DNA of 64,000 bases from Pseudomonadaceae bacterium SI-3 (GCA_004010935.1 CP026511.1:1426001-1490000); one strand, 5' to 3'; positions 28,239 to 37,648 are shown, numbered from the stretch's first letter. A program made the numbers and translations. Notes: a model not told the origin generated them from the sequence alone.

Positions 28239-29735
28239 ATGCCGCGGTCCGTCAACTTCAAGGACAAGATTTCTCGCCAGCGACCCTATGGACGCGTCGA
28301 ATCGGGTCTCAAAGCTTCAGAGGGTGAGCTGTCACTGATCATTGATCAGTTTGAAAGCGATCGCGGCCGTATCATCAACTCCGCTGCGGTGCGCCGGCTG
28401 CAGCAGAAGACTCAAGTCTTTCCGCTGGAGCGCAATGCGGCAGTGCGCAGTCGTTTGACGCATTCCCTCGAGGTCCAGCAGACCGGCCGTTTCATCGTGC
28501 GCACCTTGTATAAGCAGCTCGGTGAACGGGCAGCGCATTACGGCCTGGATGGGCTGGAAGGAGCGCTGGAAAGCCTGGTGGAAATGACGTGTCTGATGCA
28601 CGACATCGGCAATCCACCGTTCGGGCACTTTGGCGAGTTCGCCATTGGCGAGTGGTTTAAGCGGCACCTGGAAAAGCTGTTCGACGCGGCGGTGCCGGAC
28701 GAGCAGGGCAACAACGCATTGCGCAGCCGCATGCTGATCGATCTCGAGCAGTTCGAAGGCAATGCACAAGCGATTCGGTTGGTGGTGAGCCTGCTGCGGC
28801 TCAATCTGACCTACACACAGACGGCGGGCCTGCTGAAATACGTGCGCGCCGCTTACGCGCCTAAGCCGACCAAGGGGACACCTGGTGCCTGTCTGTTGAA
28901 GAAGCCAGGCTTCTACCTGTCGGAGGAGCCTTTCGTTGCGGAGCTGCAGGCTGCGCTGGGGTTGCTGCCTGGCACGCGGCACCCGGTCGCGTACATCATG
29001 GAGGCAGCCGATGACATCGCCTATTGCCTTGCAGACATTGAAGACTCGGTAGAGAAGGGCATCTTCACCATCGAGCAGCTGTCTCAGCTGCTAATCGCCA
29101 AATTCACCGAGCACGGCTCGCCCGAAGAGGCGATTGCGAGCACCGGCCGCAGTTTTCGCAGCATGGTCGAGTACGCCCAGGCGCGTGCTGCAAAGGAACC
29201 GATCAACAAGGTGGGCGAGTTTTTCATCTGGCTGCGTGTGAATCTGGTACACCCGCTGGTGCAGCACGCCGCCCAGCAGTTCATCGAGCATATCGAGGCG
29301 GTTTACGACGGCACGCTCGATCGTGCCCTGCTGGAGGACGCAAGTCTTGCCAACGCCATCGTGCAGACCTTCAAGGATGTCGCGATGGACCGAGTGTTCT
29401 GTCACCGAGAAGTCGAAACCTTGCAACTGCAGGGCTACCGGATTCTGCAAGGACTGCTGGATGCCTATTCGCCGCTGTTGGCCGTCGCACCAGAGACCTT
29501 CCAGGCATTGACCGAAGGCCGTTGTCGCAGCGAGCCGCACTTGCAGATGCTCGCCCGCCGCCTGCCCAGCCAACTGATCAAGGCCTACCACGAGTCGCTG
29601 AAAGCGCACCCTGAAGGCAGTGAAGAGCAGCCATTGTGGGAGTTCTACTACCGCTGCCGGATGTTGCAGGACTACGTCAGCGGAATGACCGACCAGCTGG
29701 CGCAGGACGAATACCGCACGCTCTCAGCTTTATAA
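28239..29735 (+). CDS. dgt: Deoxyguanosinetriphosphate triphosphohydrolase
   Basis: HD-domain enzyme that hydrolyses dGTP to deoxyguanosine and triphosphate. The 498-residue length fits E. coli-type Dgt (505). The metal site is CLMHDIGNPPFGHFGE, with the earlier histidine in SRLTHSLEVQQTG and DDIAYCLADIEDSVEKG completing the HD residues. Single gene between a minus-strand cluster and amt. The ribosome site is weak. Dgt limits dNTP supply and can restrict some phages, but here the context is housekeeping. Confidence 0.93.
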   Translation: MPRSVNFKDKISRQRPYGRVESGLKASEGELSLIIDQFESDRGRIINSAAVRRLQQKTQVFPLERNAAVRSRLTHSLEVQQTGRFIVRTLYKQLGERAAHYGLDGLEGALESLVEMTCLMHDIGNPPFGHFGEFAIGEWFKRHLEKLFDAAVPDEQGNNALRSRMLIDLEQFEGNAQAIRLVVSLLRLNLTYTQTAGLLKYVRAAYAPKPTKGTPGACLLKKPGFYLSEEPFVAELQAALGLLPGTRHPVAYIMEAADDIAYCLADIEDSVEKGIFTIEQLSQLLIAKFTEHGSPEEAIASTGRSFRSMVEYAQARAAKEPINKVGEFFIWLRVNLVHPLVQHAAQQFIEHIEAVYDGTLDRALLEDASLANAIVQTFKDVAMDRVFCHREVETLQLQGYRILQGLLDAYSPLLAVAPETFQALTEGRCRSEPHLQMLARRLPSQLIKAYHESLKAHPEGSEEQPLWEFYYRCRMLQDYVSGMTDQLAQDEYRTLSAL

Positions 29736-30081
29736 CGTCCGTCTATGCCTGCTGTTCTGGCAGGCATCATCGTCCGCTTTGCCTGTAGCCCACCTCCGAT
29801 GCGCCAAAATTGCTCGCGCTGCCGTTTCGTTGGTATAGCGCTTGCATTTGTCTGGTGCGTGCGGATCGAGCGTAGCCCCGTAATGGCGCAACGATCGACT
29901 GCGAAATCAGGCGGAATTAACCGTAAGTGTCTGAAAAATAACGCTTCGGTTTTCGAGAGACGGCCGTCTCGAAAGTCCGCCGCAACAGTTGATGGCAAGC
30001 CTTCAACCAATCGTGATGCAAGTTGGTGCGTTTGATTGGTGCGGATTGCTGTTTTGGTGCGCTTTCCATAGGACGTAGTAG
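29736..30081. other. Intergenic region dgt-amt (346 bases)
   Basis: No convincing gene. It holds a hairpin right after dgt (ATGCCTGC 29745-29752 with GCAGGCAT 29760-29767, seven-base loop, no T run), a strong self-complementary element at about 29951-29974 with the perfect core GAGACGGCCGTCTC, and four TGGTGC half sites before amt. No -24/-12 promoter of correct spacing was found. Confidence 0.6.
29843..30061. promoter_or_regulatory. TGGTGC half sites upstream of amt (possible NtrC sites)
   Basis: TTGGTGCG occurs at 30023, 30036 and 30054, and TGCA-N6-TGGTGC at 29843-29858. TGGTGC is the half site of NtrC-binding sequences, which would suit a nitrogen-controlled ammonium transporter. The dyads are imperfect and no sigma-54 promoter with correct spacing is present, so this is tentative. 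Confidence 0.25.
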
Positions 30082-31290
30082 ATGGATAACCCAAGCAGTG
30101 CGGTAGAAGTCCTGATTCACGGTGCCAATACCCTGTTCATCCTGATGGGCGCTGTGATGGTCCTGGCGATGCATGCCGGTTTCGCCTTTCTCGAGGTCGG
30201 GACCGTACGCCTGAAAAATCAGGTCAATGCCCTGTCAAAAATCATCGCCGACTTTGCCGTCTCGACATTGGCGTATTTTTTTATCGGCTATTGGGTCGCA
30301 TACGGCGTGACCTTTCTGCAGCCAGCGGATCAACTTATCGCCGAAAACGGCTATTCACTGGTCAAGTTCTTCTTCTTGCTGACGTTCGCTGCAGCGATAC
30401 CTGCGATCATTTCCGGCGGCATTGCCGAGCGCGCCAAATTCGGGCCGCAACTGTGCGCTACCTTGCTGATCGTTGCGTTCGTCTACCCGTTCTTCGAAGG
30501 CATGATGTGGAACGGCAATTTCGGCGTTCAGGCCTGGCTGGAAGCGCAGTTTGGTGCCCCGTTCCATGATTTCGCCGGCTCGGTAGTGGTGCACGGTATG
30601 GGGGGTTGGCTCGCTTTCGGCGCGGTGATTCTGCTCGGTCGACGCAACGGTCGATACCGCGATGGCCGTCTGATGGCCTTCGCCCCGTCGAACATACCTT
30701 TCCTGGCACTGGGATCATGGATCCTCATCGTGGGCTGGTTCGGCTTCAACGTGATGAGTGCTCAGACTCTTCAAGGGGTCAGCGGGCTGGTCGCGATCAA
30801 CTCGCTGATGGCCATGGTTGGCGGAACAGCGGCCGCATGGGCGGTTGGCCGCAACGACCCAGGCTTTCTCCACAACGGGCCGTTGGCTGGGCTGGTAGCG
30901 GTCTGCGCAGGCTCAGACCTGATGCATCCCATCGGTGCTTTGGCAACGGGTGTGGTAGCGGGCGCCTTGTTCGTCTGGGCATTCACCGCGGCCCAGGCCA
31001 AATGGAAGATCGACGATGTGCTCGGCGTCTGGCCATTGCATGGCCTCTGCGGCGTTTGGGGCGGGTTGGCTTGCGGGATCTTTGGTCAGCATGCGCTTGG
31101 GGGACTGGGCGGCATCAGCCTTATCAGTCAAGTTATAGGCACGGGCCTGGGCGTGCTGGTTGCGCTCGTGGGCGGCTTCCTGGTCTACGGCGTGCTCAGA
31201 TCCACTGTTGGCATTCGCCTGAGCCAGGAAGAAGAATTCAACGGTGCCGACCTGTCGATCCACCGCATCGGTGCGTTGAGCCACGACTGA
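30082..31290 (+). CDS. amt: Ammonium transporter (Amt family)
   Basis: A 402-residue inner-membrane ammonium channel/transporter with about 11 helices. The signature HDFAGSVVVHGMGG contains the conserved Asp and first pore histidine; the second pore His is in WPLHGLCGVWGG. Unlike AmtB beside glnK in Pseudomonas, no glnK accompanies it, and it lacks an obvious signal peptide, so it is the second, stand-alone Amt type. AGGA lies before the ATG, and a terminator follows. Confidence 0.93.
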   Translation: MDNPSSAVEVLIHGANTLFILMGAVMVLAMHAGFAFLEVGTVRLKNQVNALSKIIADFAVSTLAYFFIGYWVAYGVTFLQPADQLIAENGYSLVKFFFLLTFAAAIPAIISGGIAERAKFGPQLCATLLIVAFVYPFFEGMMWNGNFGVQAWLEAQFGAPFHDFAGSVVVHGMGGWLAFGAVILLGRRNGRYRDGRLMAFAPSNIPFLALGSWILIVGWFGFNVMSAQTLQGVSGLVAINSLMAMVGGTAAAWAVGRNDPGFLHNGPLAGLVAVCAGSDLMHPIGALATGVVAGALFVWAFTAAQAKWKIDDVLGVWPLHGLCGVWGGLACGIFGQHALGGLGGISLISQVIGTGLGVLVALVGGFLVYGVLRSTVGIRLSQEEEFNGADLSIHRIGALSHD

Positions 31291-31297
31291 CTTGAGG

Positions 31298-31326
31298 AAG
31301 CCGGCCGGACGATGCGGCCGGCTTTT
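31298..31326 (+). terminator. Terminator between amt and mexL
   Basis: Perfect ten-base stem AAGCCGGCCG (31298-31307) with CGGCCGGCTT (31315-31324), loop GACGATG, ending in TTTT. Located eight bases past the amt stop. Confidence 0.88.
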
Positions 31327-31371
31327 GGTGATTCGGGTTGATTGCCGCAGTGGGAACCCTTAGCTGCCCAT

Positions 31372-32025
31372 TCAATCGACCGTGTCGGTCTCGCGGGCAT
31401 AGGCGCGCATGAACAGGGCGACGCAATCCTCGACATGCCGCTTCCCATCTTCGGCGTCCAGTCGCTCGGCATAGCCGATCAGCAGACGAAAATGAGCGGC
31501 GCCTTTAATCAACGAACAGAAATGTTCCGCGGCGCGCATCGGCTCGGGCACATCCAGCAACTGGCACCGGTGCGCCTGGTCGAGCAGCTGCTCCAGATCG
31601 AGCAACAGCTTCTGTGGGCCTGCATCGAAGAACATCCGCGACAGCGTCGGGTTCTGGGCCGCCATTGCCACCATCAGTCGGTGCAGGCCGATGGATTCGG
31701 GGCTGATGACCAGCTCGTGAAAAGCCTGGGCAATATCCAGCAGGACCGAACGGAACTCACCGCCATCCTCCAGCACGAACAGCCGGCGCGGCAGACGCGT
31801 CTCGCAGGTTGCCTTTATCGCAGCGCCGAACAGCGCCTCCTTGTCTTTGAAATGACTGTACAGCGTGAGCTTCGATACGCCGGCTTCGGCGGCGATGGCG
31901 TCCATGCTGCTGCCTTCATAGCCATTGCCGAGGAACAGAGTTTGGGCAGCCGCCAGGATCGCTTCGCGCTTGGCGGGGTCCTTCGGACGGCCTGGGCCAG
32001 ACGGTACGGGTGAGCTTTCGGTCAT
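31372..32025 (-). CDS. mexL: TetR-family repressor of the RND efflux operon (MexL-like)
   Basis: A 217-residue TetR/AcrR protein. The N-terminal HTH is visible as REAILAAAQTLFLGNGYEGSSMDAIAAEAGVSKLTLYSHFKDKEALF; the rest is a ligand-binding helical domain. It is divergent from the adaptor gene, 95 bases away, exactly as mexL is from mexJK in P. aeruginosa. A TATAC/GTATA dyad lies in between. ATG at 32025 gives the family length; a longer frame upstream would run through the intergenic region and the divergent gene. Confidence 0.82.
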   Translation of the reverse strand: MTESSPVPSGPGRPKDPAKREAILAAAQTLFLGNGYEGSSMDAIAAEAGVSKLTLYSHFKDKEALFGAAIKATCETRLPRRLFVLEDGGEFRSVLLDIAQAFHELVISPESIGLHRLMVAMAAQNPTLSRMFFDAGPQKLLLDLEQLLDQAHRCQLLDVPEPMRAAEHFCSLIKGAAHFRLLIGYAERLDAEDGKRHVEDCVALFMRAYARETDTVD

Positions 32026-32066
32026 GGGCGTTTTTAATACTAGACTGGTGAGTTCGGTATTTTTAC

Positions 32067-32082
32067 TATACCGCGCAGTATA
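32067..32082. promoter_or_regulatory. Candidate MexL operator
   Basis: TATAC (32067-32071) and GTATA (32078-32082) make a dyad with a CGCGCA spacer in the mexL-mexJ intergenic region, 42 bases from mexL and 39 from mexJ. It probably overlaps the promoters of both genes. Confidence 0.5.
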
Positions 32083-32120
32083 AGTATTAGAACCCGCCTC
32101 GCGACAGAGAGAGATTCGAC

Positions 32121-33218
32121 GTGTTCCGACATGCCTTGCCCTTCCTCGGTGTTTTTTGTTTCGTTTTGCTTGCCGGTTGCGGCAATGACGAGCCTGAGCA
32201 ACTCTCGACGCGGCCGGTGATGGTGGTTCAGCCACAGCCTGCCAGTGAGGCCTTTGAAAGCTATCCGGGCGAGGTGCATGCGCGCTACGAACCCGAACTG
32301 GCGTTTCGCATTGCAGGCAAGGTTACGGAGCGGATGGTCGAAGCCGGCGAGCGGGTGAGCAAGGACCAACCATTGGCCAAGCTCGATCCGCAGGATGTGC
32401 GGCTGCAACTCGAGGGTATGCGTGCTCAGGTAGCGGCGGCGGAAGCCAACTTGCGGGTCGCCCGCGCCGAGCATGAGCGCTACAAGACCTTGATGGATCG
32501 CCAACTGGTCAGTCGCTCGCAATTCGACTCTTCTGAAAACGCCTATCGCTCCGCACAGGCACGTCTGCAACAAGCCCGTGCGGAATTCGACGTGGCCAAC
32601 AACCAGGTCGGCTACGCCATCCTGCGAGCGACGCACGAAGGCGTGGTTGCTCAGCGTCGGGTTGAGGTGGGGCAAGTAGTTGGCGCTGGTCAGACGGCGT
32701 TTGTCCTGGCTGCCGATGGCGAACGCGAGGTGGCCATTAACCTGCCGGAGCAGGCGTTGGAACGCTACTCGGTCGGCCAACCTGTTTCGGTGGAAATCTG
32801 GTCGCAGCCGGGCAAGACGTATGCCGGCCACATCCGCGAGCTATCACCAGCTGCCGACGCGCAGTCCCGGACCTACTCTGCCCGCGTTGCCTTCGATGAT
32901 GCCGAGGTGCCTGCCGAACTTGGCCAGAGCGCGCTGGTGTCGATCCGCAGCAACGGCGAGGTGCCCTTGGCCGTGCCGCTTTCGGCGGTCACGGCCGAGC
33001 AGGGCAACGCTTACGTCTGGCGAGTCAGGGAGGACGCCACTCTTGAGCGCGTCGTCGTACAAACGGGGGCCTTCGGTGAATCCTCGGTGCCGATTCTCAA
33101 AGGCTTGCAGGCGGACGATTGGATTGTGTTGGCGGGTGTGCAGATGCTCCACGAGAACCAGGCGGTGAGGGCGGTCGATCGTGACAACCGTCCGGTCGTG
33201 CTGGCAGCGCAGGAGTAA
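32121..33218 (+). CDS. mexJ: RND efflux periplasmic adaptor lipoprotein (MexJ-like)
   Basis: Membrane fusion protein of a tripartite efflux pump. The 365-residue product has a signal peptide with lipobox LLAGC (Cys about residue 20), a barrel-sandwich ELAFRIAGKVTERMVEAGERVSKDQPLAKLDPQDV, an alpha-hairpin rich in A, E, Q and R (about 95-160), and the second lipoyl half GVVAQRRVEVGQVVGAG. It starts with GTG at 32121, the only in-frame start that preserves the signal peptide. Six bases separate it from mexK. Confidence 0.87.
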   Translation: MFRHALPFLGVFCFVLLAGCGNDEPEQLSTRPVMVVQPQPASEAFESYPGEVHARYEPELAFRIAGKVTERMVEAGERVSKDQPLAKLDPQDVRLQLEGMRAQVAAAEANLRVARAEHERYKTLMDRQLVSRSQFDSSENAYRSAQARLQQARAEFDVANNQVGYAILRATHEGVVAQRRVEVGQVVGAGQTAFVLAADGEREVAINLPEQALERYSVGQPVSVEIWSQPGKTYAGHIRELSPAADAQSRTYSARVAFDDAEVPAELGQSALVSIRSNGEVPLAVPLSAVTAEQGNAYVWRVREDATLERVVVQTGAFGESSVPILKGLQADDWIVLAGVQMLHENQAVRAVDRDNRPVVLAAQE

Positions 33219-33223
33219 TCACG

Positions 33224-36200
33224 ATGCGCTTCAATCTTTCCGCCTGGGCGCTGGGTAACCGGCAGATCGTTGTCTATCTAATGCTGTTGATGGCCGTGGT
33301 CGGGGCGCTCTCTTACAGCAAGCTCGGTCAGAGTGAGGACCCGCCCTTTACCTTCAAGGCGATGGTAATTCAGACCCAGTGGCCCGGCGCGACCGCCGAA
33401 GAAGTCTCGCAGCAGGTCACCGAGCGCATCGAAAAGAAGCTGATGGAAACGGGAGAGTACGAGCGCATCGTGTCCTTTTCACGGCCGGGCGAATCCAACG
33501 TCACGTTCATGGCGCGCGATTCGATGCACTCCGAGCAGATCCCTGACCTCTGGTATCAGATCCGCAAGAAAGTCGGCGACATCCGCCACACCTTGCCCGC
33601 CGGTGTGCAGGGCCCATTCTTCAATGATGAATTCGGCACCACGTTCGGCAACATCTACGCGTTGACCGGCGAAGGCTTTGATTACGCCGTGCTCAAGGAT
33701 TACGCCGATCGCATCCAGTTACAGCTGCAGCGTGTCGCAAACGTCGGCAAGGTCGAGCTGATCGGTTTACAGGACGAGAAGATCTGGATTGAGCTTTCCA
33801 ACGTCAAGCTGGCCAATCTCGGCGTGCCGCTGGAGGCGGTCAAACAGGCGCTCGAAGCGCAGAACACCGTCATGTCGGCGGGGTTCGTCGAGACACCCAG
33901 TGACCGTGTTCAATTACGCGTTACCGGTAGCTTCGAGACGGTAAAGGAAATTCGCGACTTCCCCATCCGAGTGGCCGGCAGCACCTTCCGCATCGGTGAT
34001 GTTGCCGAGGTCTATCGCGGTTTCAACGATCCGCCCGCGCCGCGCATGCGCTACATGGGCGAACCGGCGATCGGCCTGGCGGTGTCGATGAAACCCGGAG
34101 GCGACATCCTCGTGCTCGGCGAGGCGCTGCAAGAGGCGTTCGCACGATTGCAGCAGGAATTGCCGGCGGGCATGCAGTTGCGCAAGGTCTCGGACCAGCC
34201 TGCGGCCGTGAAGACAGGTGTGGGCGAGTTCGTCCAGGTGCTGATCGAGGCCCTGGTGATCGTGCTGCTGGTGAGCTTCTTCTCGCTGGGTGTCCGTACG
34301 GGGCTGGTGGTCGCGCTGTCGATCCCACTGGTATTGGCCATGACCTTCGCGGCCATGCATTACCTGGACATTGGTCTGCACAAGATTTCCCTGGGTGCGC
34401 TGGTGTTGGCGTTGGGACTCATGGTGGACGATGCGATCATCGCCGTGGAAATGATGGCGATCAAAATGGAGCAGGGCTTCGACCGGCTCAAGGCTGCGAG
34501 TTACGCCTGGACCAGCACGGCCTTTCCGATGCTCACCGGTACGCTGATCACCGCAGCGGGCTTTCTACCGATCGCCACCGCGCAGTCCAGTACGGGCGAA
34601 TACACCCGCTCGATCTTCCAGGTGGTGACCATCGCCCTGATCGCCTCCTGGATCGCCGCCGTTGTGTTCGTGCCCTTGTTGGGTGAGAAGCTGCTGCCCG
34701 ATCTGGCCAAGCGTCGTGCGCAAAAGCATGGCGGCAGCGAGCAGGGACACGACCCGTATTCGACGCCGTTTTACCAGCGCGTGCGGCGCGTGATCCATTG
34801 GTGTGTGCAGCGGCGCAAGACGGTCATCATCCTGACCTTGTTGGCGTTCGTCGGCGCGATCGGATTGTTTCGTATCGTGCCGCAACAGTTCTTTCCCGCC
34901 TCCGGTCGCCTGGAGCTGATGGTCGATCTGAAGCTCGCTGAAGGTGCCTCGCTCAAGGCCACCGAAGCCGAGGTCCATCGCCTTGAGGAGATGCTCAAGG
35001 ACCGCGCCGGTATCGACAATTACGTGGCCTATGTCGGTAGCGGGTCGCCGCGTTTTTACCTGCCGCTGGATCAGCAGCTGCCGGCCACCAGCTTCGCTCA
35101 GATCGTGGTATTGGCTGACAGTATCGAGCAGCGCGAGGCGTTACGTAGCTGGCTGATCGAGCGATTGCGGGAAGATTTCCCGACCTTGCGCGGTCGCGTC
35201 AGTCGTCTGGAAAACGGTCCGCCTGTGGGCTATCCGGTGCAGTTCCGAGTCACTGGTGAGCATATTGATGTGGTGCGCAAGCTGGCACGTCAGGTCGCGG
35301 CCAAGGTGCGCGAGAACCCCTATGTGGCTAACGTCCATCTCGACTGGCAGGAGCCGAGCAAGGTGGTCTGGCTGAACGTGGATCAGGATCGTGCCCGTGC
35401 GCTGGGCGTCAGTACGGTTGAACTGTCGAACTTCCTCAAGCGCACCTTTACCGGCACCACGGCGAGCCAGTTCCGGGAAGATAACGAGCTGATCGAGATC
35501 CTGATTCGTGGCACCGCACGCGAACGCGAAACCCTGTCCATGTTGCCCAGCCTGGCGATTCCCACGGCCAGCGGCCGCAGTGTGCCTTTGTCGCAGGTCG
35601 CAACCCTGGAATACGGCTTCGAAGAGGGCGTGATCTGGCATCGCAATCGGATGCCGACGGTAACGGTGCGTGCCGACATCTATGGCGATCAGCAGCCGGC
35701 CTCGCTGGTGCAACAGATCGAACCGACCCTGAGTGAGGTACGCGAGGCGCTGCCCAGCGGTTACCTGCTGGAAGTCGGCGGAACTGTCGAGGACTCCAGT
35801 CGCGGCCAGGCCTCGGTGAATGCCGGCATGCCGCTGTTCATCATCGTTGTGGTGAGCCTGCTGATGCTGCAGCTGAAAAGCTTCTCACGTTCGGCGATGG
35901 TGTTCCTGACCGCACCGCTGGGGCTGATTGGCGTAGCACTGTTCCTACTGCTGTTCGGCAAGCCGTTCGGTTTCGTAGCGATGCTCGGCACTATCGCGCT
36001 GTCCGGCATGATCATGCGCAACTCGGTGATATTGGTGGATCAGATCGAGCAGGACATTGGCGCGGGGCAGGATCGTTTCAATGCCATCATCGATGCCACG
36101 GTTCGGCGCTTCCGGCCCATCGTGCTGACAGCGCTGGCGTCGGTGTTGGCGATGATACCGCTGTCACGCAGTGTGTTCTTCGGACCGATGGCGGTGGCGA

Positions 36201-36298
36201 TCATGGGCGGGTTGATCGTCGCGACCGCGCTGACATTGCTGTTTTTGCCAGCGCTTTACGCCGCCTGGTTCCGGGTCAAGGAAGTGCCTCAAAGCTGA
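33224..36298 (+). CDS. mexK: RND efflux pump inner-membrane transporter (MexK-like)
   Basis: A 1024-residue proton-driven exporter with 12 membrane helices and two large periplasmic loops. The proton-relay pair Asp402-Asp403 is in LGLMVDDAIIAVEMM; the start MRFNLSAWALGNRQIVVYLMLL and GQSEDPPFTFKAMVIQTQWPGAT read closely like P. aeruginosa MexK. There is no outer-membrane channel gene; MexJK likewise borrows OprM or OpmH. In P. aeruginosa the pump exports triclosan and erythromycin; substrates here are inferred only. Confidence 0.88.
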   Translation: MRFNLSAWALGNRQIVVYLMLLMAVVGALSYSKLGQSEDPPFTFKAMVIQTQWPGATAEEVSQQVTERIEKKLMETGEYERIVSFSRPGESNVTFMARDSMHSEQIPDLWYQIRKKVGDIRHTLPAGVQGPFFNDEFGTTFGNIYALTGEGFDYAVLKDYADRIQLQLQRVANVGKVELIGLQDEKIWIELSNVKLANLGVPLEAVKQALEAQNTVMSAGFVETPSDRVQLRVTGSFETVKEIRDFPIRVAGSTFRIGDVAEVYRGFNDPPAPRMRYMGEPAIGLAVSMKPGGDILVLGEALQEAFARLQQELPAGMQLRKVSDQPAAVKTGVGEFVQVLIEALVIVLLVSFFSLGVRTGLVVALSIPLVLAMTFAAMHYLDIGLHKISLGALVLALGLMVDDAIIAVEMMAIKMEQGFDRLKAASYAWTSTAFPMLTGTLITAAGFLPIATAQSSTGEYTRSIFQVVTIALIASWIAAVVFVPLLGEKLLPDLAKRRAQKHGGSEQGHDPYSTPFYQRVRRVIHWCVQRRKTVIILTLLAFVGAIGLFRIVPQQFFPASGRLELMVDLKLAEGASLKATEAEVHRLEEMLKDRAGIDNYVAYVGSGSPRFYLPLDQQLPATSFAQIVVLADSIEQREALRSWLIERLREDFPTLRGRVSRLENGPPVGYPVQFRVTGEHIDVVRKLARQVAAKVRENPYVANVHLDWQEPSKVVWLNVDQDRARALGVSTVELSNFLKRTFTGTTASQFREDNELIEILIRGTARERETLSMLPSLAIPTASGRSVPLSQVATLEYGFEEGVIWHRNRMPTVTVRADIYGDQQPASLVQQIEPTLSEVREALPSGYLLEVGGTVEDSSRGQASVNAGMPLFIIVVVSLLMLQLKSFSRSAMVFLTAPLGLIGVALFLLLFGKPFGFVAMLGTIALSGMIMRNSVILVDQIEQDIGAGQDRFNAIIDATVRRFRPIVLTALASVLAMIPLSRSVFFGPMAVAIMGGLIVATALTLLFLPALYAAWFRVKEVPQS

Positions 36299-36327
36299 GG
36301 CCTGAAGGGGAGTCGGCGTCCGCTTGC

Positions 36328-36888
36328 TTAGACGCCGGCGGCCTGCAGCAGCTGCTCCGCTGAGGCCTTGGCCAGCAGCGCCTGGTCCTCCGGGCCTTCT
36401 ATGTGCGCCATGCTCAGTGCGCCTTCGATAAGAAATTGCAGCTGGCGTGCAAGCTGCTGAGGCTGCGGTGCATCGAGTGCTTCAAGCAGCTCGCGCAGAT
36501 GGTGCTGAAATTGCGCCTTGTATCCCGCTGCGCGCTGATGGATCGGGTGTTCTCGATCCAGATATTCGGCCGCTGCGTTGATGAACAGACAGCCACAGAA
36601 CGCGGTTGGGCTGTGAATCATGTTGTTCAGTCCATCGTATACGCTCAGCAGCGCCTTGCGCGGCGGCAACGCGTTGCGCGCCTCTCGCAAACGCTCGAGC
36701 ATCGGCAGCTGGCGCGCTTCCAGCACCGCCAGGATCAGTTCGTCCTTCGACTTGAAGTGCTTATACAGGGTCATCTTGGCCACGCCCGATTCGCTGAGAA
36801 TCCGATCGATACCGGTAGCGTGGTAGCCCTCTGTGTAGAACAGCCGCTCCGCAGTGGCGAGCAGCAGGTCGCGCTTGGTGGTTGCCAT
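36328..36888 (-). CDS. TetR-family repressor of the GST operon
   Basis: A 186-residue TetR/AcrR regulator. HTH: RDLLLATAERLFYTEGYHATGIDRILSESGVAKMTLYKHFKSKDELI. It is the TetR_C_33-like group that often controls GST or oxidoreductase operons (CGCLFINAAAEY in the ligand domain). GGAG precedes the ATG. Divergent from gst, with a perfect AGACAG/CTGTCT dyad between them, so it most likely represses both. Its 3' end converges on mexK with a short GGCGTC/GACGCC hairpin. Confidence 0.85.
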   Translation of the reverse strand: MATTKRDLLLATAERLFYTEGYHATGIDRILSESGVAKMTLYKHFKSKDELILAVLEARQLPMLERLREARNALPPRKALLSVYDGLNNMIHSPTAFCGCLFINAAAEYLDREHPIHQRAAGYKAQFQHHLRELLEALDAPQPQQLARQLQFLIEGALSMAHIEGPEDQALLAKASAEQLLQAAGV

Positions 36889-36974
36889 GTGGATCTCCTC
36901 GGCCGGCCATTATGCGGGAGCGAAACTGTTCCCTCCAATTGTCCGCTGACCCATACATTGCGCTTGCAGTGTAC

Positions 36975-36988
36975 AGACAGGTCTGTCT
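36975..36988. promoter_or_regulatory. TetR operator between tetR and gst
   Basis: AGACAG (36975-36980) and CTGTCT (36983-36988) are perfect complements with a two-base spacer, of the AGAC-N-GTCT kind seen for this TetR group. It lies 48 bases before gst and 87 before tetR. Confidence 0.65.
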
Positions 36989-37035
36989 ATTATCCAGTCG
37001 TGCCTGATTCAGGCCCATCCTCAAGGAGCGACACG

Positions 37036-37635
37036 ATGAAACTCTACGACATGACCCTGTCCGGCAATTGCTACAAGGTTCGCCTGTTTCTTGGTTTGAT
37101 CGGCCAAACGGCTGAACGGGTGCCGGTGGATGTGCTCAAGGGTGAGCACCGGCAGTCAGCGTTCCTGGCGACCAACCCTCGCGGGCAAGTGCCGGTACTT
37201 GAGGACGGCGAGCTCCGCGTGATCGACTCTCAGGCCATCCTCGTTTATCTGGCGCGGCGCTATGCCGATGAAGCCTGGTTCCCCCAGGATGCGTTGGCTC
37301 AGGCGCGCATCGTCGGCTGGCTGAGCTTCGCGGCCAACGAGATGCACCATGGCCCAGCCACTGCCCGTGCGGGGCGTCTGTTCGCCAGGCCAATCGACGA
37401 AGCATTAGCCGCAAACCGTGCCGTGGCCGCCATCAACATGCTTGAACAACAGCTTGCGCAGCACGCTTGGCTCGCTGAAACGGCCGGCCCGAGCATCGCC
37501 GACATCGCGATATACCCCTATGCGGCGCTGGCCGGGGAGGGCGGTCTCGATCTCGCACCGTTTGCCGCAGTTAGGGCGTGGTGCTCTCGTATTCGCCAGC
37601 TGCCGGGTTACGTCGGCATGCCCGGTCTGGAGTAA
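37036..37635 (+). CDS. Glutathione S-transferase
   Basis: A 199-residue GST. The thioredoxin-fold domain begins MKLYDMTLSGNCYKVRLFL with Ser9 in the catalytic-position loop, and NPRGQVPVLEDGELRVIDSQAILVYLA contains the cis-Pro and glutathione-binding DSQAI. The C-terminal helical domain includes GPSIADIAIYPY, the N-capping/ hydrophobic-staple motif. GGAG lies upstream. First gene of a three-gene operon; the PNPOx-type gene follows after 13 bases. Confidence 0.92.
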   Translation: MKLYDMTLSGNCYKVRLFLGLIGQTAERVPVDVLKGEHRQSAFLATNPRGQVPVLEDGELRVIDSQAILVYLARRYADEAWFPQDALAQARIVGWLSFAANEMHHGPATARAGRLFARPIDEALAANRAVAAINMLEQQLAQHAWLAETAGPSIADIAIYPYAALAGEGGLDLAPFAAVRAWCSRIRQLPGYVGMPGLE

Positions 37636-37648
37636 GGAGGCAAGCGCC

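Noticed and set aside
29840..30081. Sigma-54 (-24/-12) promoter for amt
   Set aside because: No GG-N10-GC pair of the correct spacing; the closest, GG at 30038 with GC at 30048, has only eight bases between.
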